NCBI RefSeq assembly: GCF_019749295.1
Contig: NZ_JACWFG010000018.1
Coordinates: forward strand, 263,888 to 327,887
Length of the DNA stretch: 64,000 nt
Source: Neobacillus niacini
GTDB lineage: Bacteria > Bacillota > Bacilli > Bacillales > Cytobacillaceae
Direction of reading: 5' to 3'
Position numbers and translations under genes: made by a program. Of this stretch, positions 32,391 to 41,477 are shown one piece after another. Position 1 is the first letter of the stretch. Every line of letters begins with the position of its first letter. Below the pieces are notes generated by a model. It had not been told where the DNA came from, searched no databases, and saw nothing but the letters and a program-made list of their open reading frames with translations.

Positions 32391-35300
32391 AAACCTTAAA
32401 AAAGTATTAGTAATAGGATCTGGACCGATTGTAATCGGTCAGGCAGCAGAATTTGATTATGCTGGAACACAAGCCTGTATCGCTCTTAAAGAAGAGGGAA
32501 TACAGGTGGTATTAATCAATAATAACCCAGCAACGATTATGACGGACGAAACCGTTGCCGATAAAGTATATATCGAACCCTTAAATGTAGAAACCATTGA
32601 AAAAATTATTCAGAAAGAAAAGCCTGATGGAGTGATTGGAACGTTAGGCGGTCAAACAGGATTGAATCTAACGGTAGAACTCTATGAAAAAGGCATTCTT
32701 CAAAAATACAATGTAGCCTTGCTAGGAACCTCTGTAGAATCGATAAAAAATGGCGAGGACCGTGACCGGTTCCGCAGTTTAATGATAAAGATTGACGAAC
32801 CTATTCCAGAATCTGCGATTATTCATACGTATGAAGAGGGCGTATCGTTTGTCAAAGAAATAGGCTTTCCAGTTATCATCCGACCAGCCTATACACTTGG
32901 CGGGCACGGCGGCGGCTTTGCACATAATGAGGAAGAGCTTGAAAATGTTCTCAAGAAAGGTTTAGCAGCAAGCCCGATACATCAGGTCCTTGTTGAAAGA
33001 AGCATTAAAGGCTGGAAAGAAATTGAATATGAAGTGATAAGGGACGCAAATGATACCTGCATCATTGTTTGTAATATGGAAAATATGGACCCAGTAGGTG
33101 TTCATACAGGTGATTCTATTGTAGTTGCTCCATCACAAACCTTGACAGATGTACAATATCAAATGCTGAGAGACTCTTCTTTAAAGGTAATACGAGAGTT
33201 AGAGATTATCGGCGGCTGTAACATCCAGTTTGCGCTTAATCCAGAATCCAACCAATATTGCATTATCGAAGTAAACCCAAGGGTAAGCCGTTCTTCCGCT
33301 TTAGCATCAAAGGCTACAGGATATCCAATTGCTAGAACGGCAGCTAAATGTGCAGTTGGCTATCATTTGGATGAGATTGTGAACCCAATAACAGGTAATA
33401 CCTTTGCATCCTTTGAACCAGCGATTGATTATATTGTGGTAAAACTTCCACGCTTTCCATTTGATAAATTTCCTGAGGCCGACCGTACATTAGGAACACA
33501 AATGAAGGCAACTGGTGAAGTAATGGCAATTGACCGAACCTTTGAAGGCGCACTAAATAAAGCAATTCGTTCCATGGAACTAAATATATTCAGCCTTTGT
33601 CTGGAAGCGAATAAAAGCATAGATAATGAGGTCTTATTTGAAAAGCTTGAGAGACCAAATGACCAAAGATTATTTATGATCGCAGAAGCATTCAGAAGAG
33701 GTATTTCCCTAGAGGAAATTAAGCAGATAACAGAGATAGATTCATGGTTTTTAAATAAGATCAATTCAGTCGTTAGTTTAGAAGTGGAATTAGCATCTTA
33801 TGCGTGGAGCGATGTACCGCTTCCATTATTAAAAACAGCGAAGCGTCATAATATTTCTGATAAACTACTTTCGCAACTATACAGCATTGAAGAAAAGCAA
33901 ATAAGAAGTAAATGGAAAGAACTGAACTGGAAACCAGGCTACAAAATGGTTGATACATGTTCTGCAGAATTTGATGCGATTACTCCTTATTACTATTCAA
34001 CCTGGCTCGGAGCGGATGAAGTAGAAGAAACAAACAGCAGGAAGATTCTAGTTCTTGGTTCAGGTCCCATTCGGATAGGCCAAGGAATTGAATTCGATTA
34101 CTGCTCTGTCCATGCTGCAAAAGCGATAAAGAAAATGGGCTATGAGGCAGTTGTAATCAACAATAACCCTGAGACTGTTAGTACGGATTACTCAGTTGCT
34201 GACCGTCTTTACTTTGAACCATTAACAGCAGAAGATGTTCTTACTGTTATTGAAAAAGAGAAGGTTGAAGGTGTGTTGATCCAATTCGGCGGGCAGACTG
34301 CGATAAATTTAGCACATGATCTCGAAGAAGAAGGGGTCAAGATTTTAGGCACAACAGTAGAAAATGTCGATCGTTTCGAGGATCGGAAAGAATTTTATCA
34401 GTTACTAGAAGGTCTAAACATCCCGCACATTGTAGGTGAGACCGTTTCACATAAAGATGAATTGCTGGCAGCTGCAGCAAGACTTGGTTATCCAGTATTG
34501 GTACGTCCATCCTACGTCATCGGCGGGCAATCGATGTTTACTATTTTTACAGAAGAAGAATTGAACTACTATATCCTTCAGCTTGAGGAAAACTCCTCAC
34601 AGGATAAAATGTGGCCATTATTAGTAGATCGATATATACCTGGTTTAGAATGTGAAGTGGACGTCATTAGTGATGGAAAGAATGTAATCGTCCCAGGAAT
34701 CTTTGAACATATCGAAAGGGCCGGCGTACATTCTGGGGATAGTATTAGTGTTTTTCCACCTATCTCATTAGCGAAAGAGACCAAAGAAACATTAATTGAT
34801 TATGCTGAAAAGATCGCCAAATCGGCCCCAATAGTCGGTATAATGAATATCCAATTTGTTATTTATCAAAATCAAGTTCTGGTCTTAGAAGTAAATCCAC
34901 GTTCTTCAAGGACGGTTCCAATCATGAGCAAGGTTACAGGAGTTCCAATGATTGAGTGGGCAGTGATGGCTCAATTAGGAATATCCTTGGATTCTCTATC
35001 AAATGATACTGGTCTATTAACAGAGCCTAATTATTATTCAGTTAAGTCACCTATATTTTCAAGAAGCAAATTAAAGGGCGTCGACCACGTTTTAGGACCG
35101 GAAATGAAATCAACAGGTGAAGTTTTAGGTTTAGGAGCAACCTTCCATGAAGCTCTAGAAAAGGCCTTCCCTTCATCAAGCGATGAAACAGAGAACTATT
35201 TGTTCTGCTCCATTTCCGACCGTGAGAAACAAGCCAGCCTTCCGATTCTACAGCAGTTTGTGAATGAAAATTACAAGCTTGCCGCGACCGAAGGAACAGC

Positions 35301-35613
35301 AAGATTCCTTAAAGAAAAAGGCATTGCCATTGAAAAGGTTATTAGAGGAAACGAAGATGTGAATGAACTTTTCAAAAATAATACCATTCAAGCAGTCATT
35401 AATATACCAAATCAAGGAAGAAATAAAATAAAATTTGGTTTTTACATTCGTGAACAAGCGACCCGCTATAATGTGCCGGTATTTACCCATTTAGATACAG
35501 TTGAGGCGATGGTAAGTCTTCAGGCTCAAAACTTTACTAAATCTGAGGTACGCACTGTAACGGAATATTACAATATCAAAGAGAGCGGTGTGGAACATGT
35601 CAAATGTGATTAA
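32377..35613 (+). CDS. carB: Carbamoyl-phosphate synthase large subunit, arginine type
   Basis: A 1078-residue enzyme with two homologous ATP-grasp halves (about 1-540 and 550-930; N-terminal G-S-G-P-I-V-I-G-Q-A-A-E-F-D-Y and second G-S-G-P-I-R-I-G-Q-G-I-E-F-D-Y) and a C-terminal allosteric MGS-like domain (about 935-1070). It makes carbamoyl phosphate from bicarbonate, ATP and ammonia. The start overlaps carA by 14 bases. Length is full. Arginine-specific forms often lack strong UMP control; this cannot be judged by eye. Confidence 0.96.
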   Translation: MPLNKNLKKVLVIGSGPIVIGQAAEFDYAGTQACIALKEEGIQVVLINNNPATIMTDETVADKVYIEPLNVETIEKIIQKEKPDGVIGTLGGQTGLNLTVELYEKGILQKYNVALLGTSVESIKNGEDRDRFRSLMIKIDEPIPESAIIHTYEEGVSFVKEIGFPVIIRPAYTLGGHGGGFAHNEEELENVLKKGLAASPIHQVLVERSIKGWKEIEYEVIRDANDTCIIVCNMENMDPVGVHTGDSIVVAPSQTLTDVQYQMLRDSSLKVIRELEIIGGCNIQFALNPESNQYCIIEVNPRVSRSSALASKATGYPIARTAAKCAVGYHLDEIVNPITGNTFASFEPAIDYIVVKLPRFPFDKFPEADRTLGTQMKATGEVMAIDRTFEGALNKAIRSMELNIFSLCLEANKSIDNEVLFEKLERPNDQRLFMIAEAFRRGISLEEIKQITEIDSWFLNKINSVVSLEVELASYAWSDVPLPLLKTAKRHNISDKLLSQLYSIEEKQIRSKWKELNWKPGYKMVDTCSAEFDAITPYYYSTWLGADEVEETNSRKILVLGSGPIRIGQGIEFDYCSVHAAKAIKKMGYEAVVINNNPETVSTDYSVADRLYFEPLTAEDVLTVIEKEKVEGVLIQFGGQTAINLAHDLEEEGVKILGTTVENVDRFEDRKEFYQLLEGLNIPHIVGETVSHKDELLAAAARLGYPVLVRPSYVIGGQSMFTIFTEEELNYYILQLEENSSQDKMWPLLVDRYIPGLECEVDVISDGKNVIVPGIFEHIERAGVHSGDSISVFPPISLAKETKETLIDYAEKIAKSAPIVGIMNIQFVIYQNQVLVLEVNPRSSRTVPIMSKVTGVPMIEWAVMAQLGISLDSLSNDTGLLTEPNYYSVKSPIFSRSKLKGVDHVLGPEMKSTGEVLGLGATFHEALEKAFPSSSDETENYLFCSISDREKQASLPILQQFVNENYKLAATEGTARFLKEKGIAIEKVIRGNEDVNELFKNNTIQAVINIPNQGRNKIKFGFYIREQATRYNVPVFTHLDTVEAMVSLQAQNFTKSEVRTVTEYYNIKESGVEHVKCD

Positions 35614-36574
35614 TTGGAACGCAAAAGGTGTATCACAGCAGCCAACATTAAAAGGCAAGGATTTCTTATCCTTGTCCGACTTTCATAGTGATGAGATTCT
35701 TTACCTTCTTGAAGAAGCAAAAGCGCTGAAAAGCCTTCAAAAACAAGGAAAACTACATCCTTATTTGAGCGGAAAGGTTCTAGGGATGATATTCGAAAAA
35801 TCTTCTACTCGTACTAGAGTTTCCTTTGAGGTAGGGATGCTCCAGTTAGGCGGGCATGCTATTTTCTTAAGCTCTAAGGATATTCAATTAGGAAGAGGAG
35901 AAAGTATTTCAGATACAGCAAAAGTTTTATCACGTTATATCGATTGTATGATGATTCGAACGTTTTCACATGACTCTGTTAAAGAACTGGCAGAGCATGC
36001 GACAGTCCCTGTAATCAACGGTCTGACTGATTTGCATCATCCGACACAAGTAATGGCCGATTTATTAACGATACAAGAACATAAAGGTAAATTAGCAGGA
36101 TTAAAGATGTGCTACTTAGGAGACGGAAACAACAATATGGCTCATTCGTTAATGGAAGGAGCTGCAAAGGTTGGTATGCATATCAGCATTGCTAGCCCAA
36201 CAGGATATTTACCTGATGGGAAGATCACAGAAAAGGCGATTGAAGCAGGAAAATTAACGGGAAGCAAAATTACCATCACACATAATCCGGTAGATGCCAT
36301 CAAAGATGCGGATATTGTGGTCACAGATGTTTGGACCAGTATGGGGCAAGAAGCAGAAACAGAAAAGAGATTAAAAGATTTAAGTGCCTACCAAGTAAAT
36401 ACGCAACTTTGCCAACACGCTAAACCAGATTATATCTTTTTACATTGCTTGCCAGCGCACCGAGGAGAAGAAGTAACAGCAGAAATTATCGATGGACCTC
36501 ACTCTGTAGTGTTTGATGAAGCAGAAAACCGCCTGCATGCTCAAAAAGCAATTTTAAAACTTTTACTAGAATAG
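35597..36574 (+). CDS. argF: Ornithine carbamoyltransferase
   Basis: A 325-residue transcarbamoylase that joins carbamoyl phosphate to ornithine to form citrulline. The carbamoyl phosphate loop is S-S-T-R-T-R-V-S-F-E-V-G (about 62-73), and the ornithine/catalytic segments H-P-T-Q-V-M-A-D, D-V-W-T-S-M-G and H-C-L-P-A-H-R-G-E-E are present. The ATG at 35597 overlaps carB by 17 bases. Last gene of the first co-translated block; argG follows after 77 bp. Confidence 0.96.
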   Translation: MSNVINWNAKGVSQQPTLKGKDFLSLSDFHSDEILYLLEEAKALKSLQKQGKLHPYLSGKVLGMIFEKSSTRTRVSFEVGMLQLGGHAIFLSSKDIQLGRGESISDTAKVLSRYIDCMMIRTFSHDSVKELAEHATVPVINGLTDLHHPTQVMADLLTIQEHKGKLAGLKMCYLGDGNNNMAHSLMEGAAKVGMHISIASPTGYLPDGKITEKAIEAGKLTGSKITITHNPVDAIKDADIVVTDVWTSMGQEAETEKRLKDLSAYQVNTQLCQHAKPDYIFLHCLPAHRGEEVTAEIIDGPHSVVFDEAENRLHAQKAILKLLLE

Positions 36575-36615
36575 TAGATTTTATTAGGAATGTTATGTAT
36601 AATAATTCTATTGAT

Positions 36616-36629
36616 TGAATATTAATTCA
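36616..36629. promoter_or_regulatory. ARG box upstream of argG
   Basis: TGAATATTAATTCA is an exact 5-bp dyad around ATTA and closely fits the AhrC/ArgR ARG-box core. It lies 23 bp before the argG start; a TATAAT sits at 36598-36603 but lacks a clear -35. argGH may have its own arginine-controlled promoter. Confidence 0.6.
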
Positions 36630-36651
36630 TATAGATACGAGGAGAATACAA

Positions 36652-37863
36652 ATGGCAAAGGAAAAAATCGTTTTAGCTTATTCAGGTGGATTAGATACTT
36701 CTGTTTCAGTGAAATGGATTCAAGAGAAATATGGCTATGATGTTATTGCACTAGGTCTTGATGTTGGTGAAGGTAAGGATCTAGAAGCAATTAAACAAAA
36801 GGCATTGAATGTAGGGGCTGTTAAAGCTTATATGATCGATGCAAAAGAATTATTAGCAAAAGAATATATTCTGCCAGCTTTAAAGGCTAATTGTTTATAT
36901 GAAGGAAAATACCCGCTATCTTCTGCTCTTTCACGTCCGTTAATTTCTAAATTATTAGTAGAAGTGGCAGAAAAAGAAGGAGCTACAGCAGTAGCACATG
37001 GCTGTACTGGAAAAGGGAATGACCAGGTTCGTTTTGAAGTCTCTATTCAAGCATTAAACCCAAGTTTAAAGGTTGTGGCTCCTGTTCGTGAATGGGGCAT
37101 GACTCGTGATGAGGAAATAGAATATGCCGAGAAAAATGGTATTCCAATTCCTGTGAATTTAGACAATCCTTTCTCGATTGATGCGAATATTTGGGGACGT
37201 GCCTGCGAGGCTGGAGTCCTTGAAGATCCTTGGGCAGAAGCGCCTGAAGCTGCATTTGATTGGACAGCTCCAATTGAATTAACACCAGATCAAGCTGAAT
37301 ATCTTGAAATTGAATTTGAGCAAGGTGTTCCAGTTGCACTAAATGGAGAAAAGCTTCCATTAGTAAAATTAATTGAAACCTTGAACGAACTTGGCGGCAA
37401 GCATGGTGTAGGCCGTATTGATCATATTGAAAATCGTCTAGTCGGAATTAAATCAAGAGAAGTGTATGAAAATCCTGCAGCGTTAATTTTAATTAATGCA
37501 CACAAGGAACTAGAGTTTTTAACTCTTACACGTGAAGTTACTCAGTTCAAAACTCAAGTAGAACAGCAAATGGCTAAAATTATTTATGAAGGACTTTGGT
37601 ATTCGCCAATAAAACCAGCTCTTGATGCCTTTATTGACGAAACTCAAAAAGTAGTTACCGGTACTATTCGAGTAAAACTCCATAAAGGAAACCATACAGT
37701 TGTCGGTCGTAAGTCGCCAAACAGCCTTTATAATGAAGAATTGGCAACATACTCTAAAGGTGACGCATTTGATCATAATGCCGCTGTTGGATTCATCAAA
37801 ATTTGGGGTCTGCCTACAAAGGTTTATTCTGAGGTAAATAATAAAGAAACATTAACGAAATAA
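36652..37863 (+). CDS. argG: Argininosuccinate synthase
   Basis: A 403-residue enzyme that condenses citrulline with aspartate using ATP. The PP-loop A-Y-S-G-G-L-D-T-S is at residues 9-17, and H-G-C-T-G-K-G-N-D-Q-V-R-F and S-I-D-A-N-I-W-G-R are intact. GAGGAG lies before the ATG. Codon use is like its neighbours. It is placed directly after argF with an ARG box, whereas in B. subtilis argGH lies at a separate locus. Confidence 0.96.
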   Translation: MAKEKIVLAYSGGLDTSVSVKWIQEKYGYDVIALGLDVGEGKDLEAIKQKALNVGAVKAYMIDAKELLAKEYILPALKANCLYEGKYPLSSALSRPLISKLLVEVAEKEGATAVAHGCTGKGNDQVRFEVSIQALNPSLKVVAPVREWGMTRDEEIEYAEKNGIPIPVNLDNPFSIDANIWGRACEAGVLEDPWAEAPEAAFDWTAPIELTPDQAEYLEIEFEQGVPVALNGEKLPLVKLIETLNELGGKHGVGRIDHIENRLVGIKSREVYENPAALILINAHKELEFLTLTREVTQFKTQVEQQMAKIIYEGLWYSPIKPALDAFIDETQKVVTGTIRVKLHKGNHTVVGRKSPNSLYNEELATYSKGDAFDHNAAVGFIKIWGLPTKVYSEVNNKETLTK

Positions 37864-37869
37864 TGGGGT

Positions 37870-37892
37870 GCCCTCGAAACCTTTTCGAGGGC
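37870..37892 (+). other. Intercistronic hairpin between argG and argH
   Basis: GCCCTCGAAA pairs exactly with TTTCGAGGGC around a 3-base loop. No T run follows, so it is more likely a message-stabilising or processing hairpin than a terminator. Confidence 0.6.
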
Positions 37893-37923
37893 AAACTTGT
37901 TAGTTTTTGAGGAGGGGCAATCC

Positions 37924-39300
37924 ATGTCCAAATTATGGGGCGGACGTTTTACGAAAGAAACCAATAAGTTAGTTGAAGAATTTACAGCTTCGATTTCCTT
38001 TGATCAAAAGCTTGCGAAAGAGGATATTGCCGGCAGCATGGCCCATGTTCAAATGCTGGGTGAATGCGGGATTATTCCATCAGAGGATGCGGAAAAAATT
38101 AAAGCAGGACTGCTTGAAATAAAAAAGATGGTTGACAATAATGAAGTTGAATTCTTAGTTGAAGATGAAGATATTCATATGAATATCGAAAAATTATTGA
38201 TAGAAAAGATTGGTCCTGTCGGAGGCAAGCTTCATACAGGGCGCAGTCGTAATGACCAAGTGGCAACCGATATGCACCTTTACCTGCGAACAAAGACAAC
38301 GGAATTAATTAAATTACTTGAAGACGTTCAAAGTTCCCTGCTAGTTCAGGCAAAAGAGAATGTTAACACGTTAATCCCAGGTTATACCCATCTTCAGCGT
38401 GCACAGCCGGTCTCATTTGCCCATCATGTTATGGCATATTTTTGGATGTTTGAACGCGATAAAGAGAGATTGATTGACAGTTTAAAGCGTGTTAATTGGC
38501 TGCCGCTTGGTTCGGGTGCCTTAGCAGGAACCACTTTTCCCATCAAACGCGAACGTGTAGCCGAGATACTGGGCTTTGAAACAATCTATCCAAACAGCAT
38601 GGATGCAGTCAGTGACAGGGATTTTATTTTAGAATTCCTATCAATTGGCTCCATCATTATGACTCATATTTCAAGATTATCTGAGGAGCTTGTGATCTGG
38701 TCCAGCCAAGAGTTCCAATTTGTCGAGCTTGATGACTCATTTTGTACAGGTTCCAGCATTATGCCGCAGAAGAAAAACCCAGATGTTCCTGAGCTGTTAA
38801 GAGGAAAAACGGGTCGTACTTTTGGTAATCTGATTGGCTTACTAACCGTCCTTAAGGGCTTGCCGCTTGCTTACAATAAGGATTTACAGGAGGACAAAGA
38901 GGGAATGTTCGATACAGTGGAGACACTTGAAGGATCCCTTATGCTGTTAGCGCCAATGATTGAAAGCATGACTGTAAACAAAGATATCATGCGAAAAGCG
39001 ATTAATAACGACTTCTCAAATGCCACGGATATTGCTGACTACTTGGTTAGAAAAGGTCTTCCATTTAGAGAAGCACATGAAGTCATTGGAAAAATCGTAT
39101 TATATGCGATTCAAAACCAAAAGTTTTTACTTGATTTAAGCTTTGAAGAGTACCAAGAGTTCAGCTCTTTATTTGAAGAGGATATTTACGAGGTTTTATC
39201 ACCAGAGCATGTAGTGGCCGTTCGAAATAGCTTCGGTGGTACCTCACCTGAACAGGTGTTAAAACAAATCGAGCTTGGCGAGGGAAAACTAGGTAAATAA
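37924..39300 (+). CDS. argH: Argininosuccinate lyase
   Basis: A 458-residue member of the fumarase/aspartase superfamily that splits argininosuccinate into arginine and fumarate, the last step of the pathway. The signature G-S-S-I-M-P-Q-K-K-N-P-D (about residues 279-290) holds the catalytic Ser; H-T-G-R-S-R-N-D-Q and T-H-L-Q-R-A-Q-P are also present. The ATG at 37924 follows GAGGAGGGG; an in-frame ATG nine codons earlier has none. A terminator follows. Confidence 0.96.
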   Translation: MSKLWGGRFTKETNKLVEEFTASISFDQKLAKEDIAGSMAHVQMLGECGIIPSEDAEKIKAGLLEIKKMVDNNEVEFLVEDEDIHMNIEKLLIEKIGPVGGKLHTGRSRNDQVATDMHLYLRTKTTELIKLLEDVQSSLLVQAKENVNTLIPGYTHLQRAQPVSFAHHVMAYFWMFERDKERLIDSLKRVNWLPLGSGALAGTTFPIKRERVAEILGFETIYPNSMDAVSDRDFILEFLSIGSIIMTHISRLSEELVIWSSQEFQFVELDDSFCTGSSIMPQKKNPDVPELLRGKTGRTFGNLIGLLTVLKGLPLAYNKDLQEDKEGMFDTVETLEGSLMLLAPMIESMTVNKDIMRKAINNDFSNATDIADYLVRKGLPFREAHEVIGKIVLYAIQNQKFLLDLSFEEYQEFSSLFEEDIYEVLSPEHVVAVRNSFGGTSPEQVLKQIELGEGKLGK

Positions 39301-39303
39301 GCG

Positions 39304-39329
39304 AAAACCACCGAAGGGTGGTTTTTTGT
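39304..39329 (+). terminator. Terminator of the arginine cluster
   Basis: AAAACCACC and GGTGGTTTT pair around GAAG and are followed by a T run. It lies directly after argH. Confidence 0.9.
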
Positions 39330-39357
39330 TTTTCGTTTTTAAATCCCTAGACCTGTG

Positions 39358-39820
39358 GATGAGAGCCCATGAATATATAAAAAAAGAAAGATCGGTCACT
39401 CATAAGGAAGATGAGAGCCCGAGAACCGATAAAAAAGGAGAGAACGGTCACTCAGAAGGAAGATGAGAGCCCGAGAACTGCAAAAAAAGGAGAGAGCGGT
39501 CACTCATAAGGAGTATGAGAGCCCGAGAACTGATAAAAAAAGAGAGAGCGGTCACTCATAAGGAAGATGAGAGCCCGATAACTGATAAAAAGGAGAGAGC
39601 GGTCACTCATAAGGAAGATGAGAGCCCGAGAACTGATAAAAAGGAGAGAGCGGTCACTCATAAGGAAGATGAGAGCCCGAGAACTGATAAAAAAGGAGAG
39701 AACGGTCACTCATAAGGAGGATGAGAGCCCGAGAACTGATAAAAAAAGAGAGAGCGGTCACTCATAAGGAGGATGAGAGCCCGATAACTGATAAAAAAAG
39801 AGAGAGCGGTCACTCATAAG
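39358..39820. repeat. Minisatellite: nine tandem copies of a 51-52 bp unit
   Basis: The unit runs from GATGAGAGCCCGAGAACTG through a poly-A stretch of 5-7 As, then AGAGAGCGGTCACTCATAAGG. Copies differ by a few substitutions and by the length of the A tract, giving 51 or 52 bp. Each junction contains the small dyad CTCAT-N7-ATGAG. Open frames on both strands arise from the repeat and lack ribosome sites, so it is judged non-coding. The first copy is the most diverged. The rest of the gap to 39914 shows only the ribosome site of the next gene. Confidence 0.95.
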
Positions 39821-39914
39821 TGGTAACTAGAGAAGGTCAAGTTACCTTTTATTTGTATTACTAACAAAAATATTAGATAATTTCCTCATATGATTTTTTA
39901 GGAGGAGGATAACA

Positions 39915-40775
39915 ATGAAATTACGCGTGTCTGTTGTTCAATATCACCTACATACAATAAGTTCCTTTGAAGAGTTCGCCGCACAATGTGAGCATTATAT
40001 AAAAACGGCTGAGGAATTTGGCGCAGAGTTTGTCCTATTCCCTGAGTTCTTTACCACACAGCTGCTATCGATTGGAAATGGAAAGGGCCAGAGTCTGACT
40101 ATCAATGACCTGCCAGGCTTCACAGACCAATATAGAGAATTGTTTTCGAACTTTGCCAAACAAACCAACATGCATATCATTGCTGGTACGCACGTCATTG
40201 AAAAGGGCGGCAAGCTTTATAATACTGCGCATTTATTTTACCCAGATGGAAGGATTGGCGAGCAGGCTAAGCTTCATATTACCCCTACAGAAGTGAACGA
40301 GTGGAACATGGAGAAAGGGGACAGTTTTCAAATTTTTGAAACAGAAAAAGGAAAAATTGCTTTGCTTACCTGCTATGACATTGAGTTCCCTGAAATCGTC
40401 CGCATGGCAAAAGCGAAAGGAGCAGATATTATTTTCTGTCCTTCATGTACAGACGACCGCCACGGATTCCATCGCGTTCGGTACACAAGTCATGCACGTG
40501 CCGTTGAAAACCAGGTATATGTGGTGTTAACCGGTACTGTAGGTGCTTTGCCAACTGTTGATTTTATGCGAGCTAATTTTGGTCAGGCAGTCATCATAAC
40601 GCCAAATGACATTCCATTCCCGCCCAAAGGTATCCTTGTGGAGGGAGAATTAAACAACGATATGATCGTTACAGCGGACCTTGATCTGGAATTATTATAT
40701 GAAGTAAGAGAGCGTGGATCGGTTACCACCTGGCGTGACCGCAGAACAGATTTATATCACGATTGGGAAAAATAA
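39915..40775 (+). CDS. Carbon-nitrogen hydrolase (nitrilase superfamily)
   Basis: A 286-residue amidase-type hydrolase with the Glu-Lys-Cys triad: E44 in F-P-E-F-F, K119 in A-K-L-H-I-T-P and C153 in L-T-C-Y-D-I-E-F-P-E. Its sequence resembles the hydrolase half of B. subtilis YhcX, in which a GNAT domain is fused to it. Here the GNAT partner is the next gene, whose ATG overlaps the stop. AGGAGGAGG precedes the start. Probable C-N bond hydrolysis of a small amide; substrate unknown. Confidence 0.9.
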   Translation: MKLRVSVVQYHLHTISSFEEFAAQCEHYIKTAEEFGAEFVLFPEFFTTQLLSIGNGKGQSLTINDLPGFTDQYRELFSNFAKQTNMHIIAGTHVIEKGGKLYNTAHLFYPDGRIGEQAKLHITPTEVNEWNMEKGDSFQIFETEKGKIALLTCYDIEFPEIVRMAKAKGADIIFCPSCTDDRHGFHRVRYTSHARAVENQVYVVLTGTVGALPTVDFMRANFGQAVIITPNDIPFPPKGILVEGELNNDMIVTADLDLELLYEVRERGSVTTWRDRRTDLYHDWEK

Positions 40776-41464
40776 TGACAAAGGGTGGAGCTGCCTTGTA
40801 TCATAGTGAATTCTTTGTTTTTGACCAAGAAAAGCCAATTCCAGTGACTATTCGTAATTACACTCAAGAGGATTTTGATGAGCTCATTCAAATCCAGTCT
40901 GAATGTTTTCCGCCCCCATTCCCATCTGAATTATGGTGGAATAAAGAGCAATTAACAAATCATGTTAAGCTTTTTCAAGAAGGGGCAATTTGTATCGAAG
41001 TGGACGGGACGCTAGCAGGTTCCTTAACAGGTCTAATTGTCAATTTTGATCCAAATCATATCAATCATTCATGGGAAGAAATAACCGATCATGGATATAT
41101 TAAGAACCATGACCCTAGTGGGGATACACTCTATATCGTGGATATCAGTGTACGCCCAAGGTTCCGAAAGCTTGGTCTTGGAAAACTCATGATGCAGGCA
41201 ATGTACCATGTTGTGATTCAGAAAGAACTTGTAAGGCTGCTAGGCGGCGGCAGAATGCCTGGGTATCATAAAAGTGCTGATACCATGACACCAGAACAGT
41301 ACTTAGATAAAGTTTTAAAAGGGGATATAAAGGACCCTGTTATAACATTCTTGCTTCGCTGCGGAAGAGTGCCAAGGGGTATTGTAGAAAATTACCTGGA
41401 TGATGAAGAATCATGTCATTATGCTGCCTTAATGGAGTGGAAAAATCCATTTATTAAAGAATAG
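40775..41464 (+). CDS. GNAT-family N-acetyltransferase (YhcX N-domain-like)
   Basis: A 229-residue acetyltransferase. The acetyl-CoA loop appears as V-R-P-R-F-R-K-L-G-L-G-K-L-M-M (about 126-140), following strand I-V-D-I-S-V. The start at 40775 shares a base with the upstream stop (TAATG). In B. subtilis the equivalent domain is joined to the hydrolase in a single chain, so this looks like a split or unfused version. It would work with the hydrolase on the same substrate. Confidence 0.87.
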   Translation: MTKGGAALYHSEFFVFDQEKPIPVTIRNYTQEDFDELIQIQSECFPPPFPSELWWNKEQLTNHVKLFQEGAICIEVDGTLAGSLTGLIVNFDPNHINHSWEEITDHGYIKNHDPSGDTLYIVDISVRPRFRKLGLGKLMMQAMYHVVIQKELVRLLGGGRMPGYHKSADTMTPEQYLDKVLKGDIKDPVITFLLRCGRVPRGIVENYLDDEESCHYAALMEWKNPFIKE

Positions 41465-41477
41465 GGAGAGTTAGCAC

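Noticed and set aside
39515..39715. A 66-codon frame with K-E-R-A-V-T-H-K-E-D-E-S-P repeats, and a mirror frame on the other strand at 39500-39709
   Set aside because: Both come from consecutive 51-bp repeat units that happen to keep frame; neither has a ribosome site and other units break the frame.
39358..39820. Possible CRISPR array
   Set aside because: The whole 51-52 bp unit is repeated, with no unique spacers, and there are no cas genes nearby.
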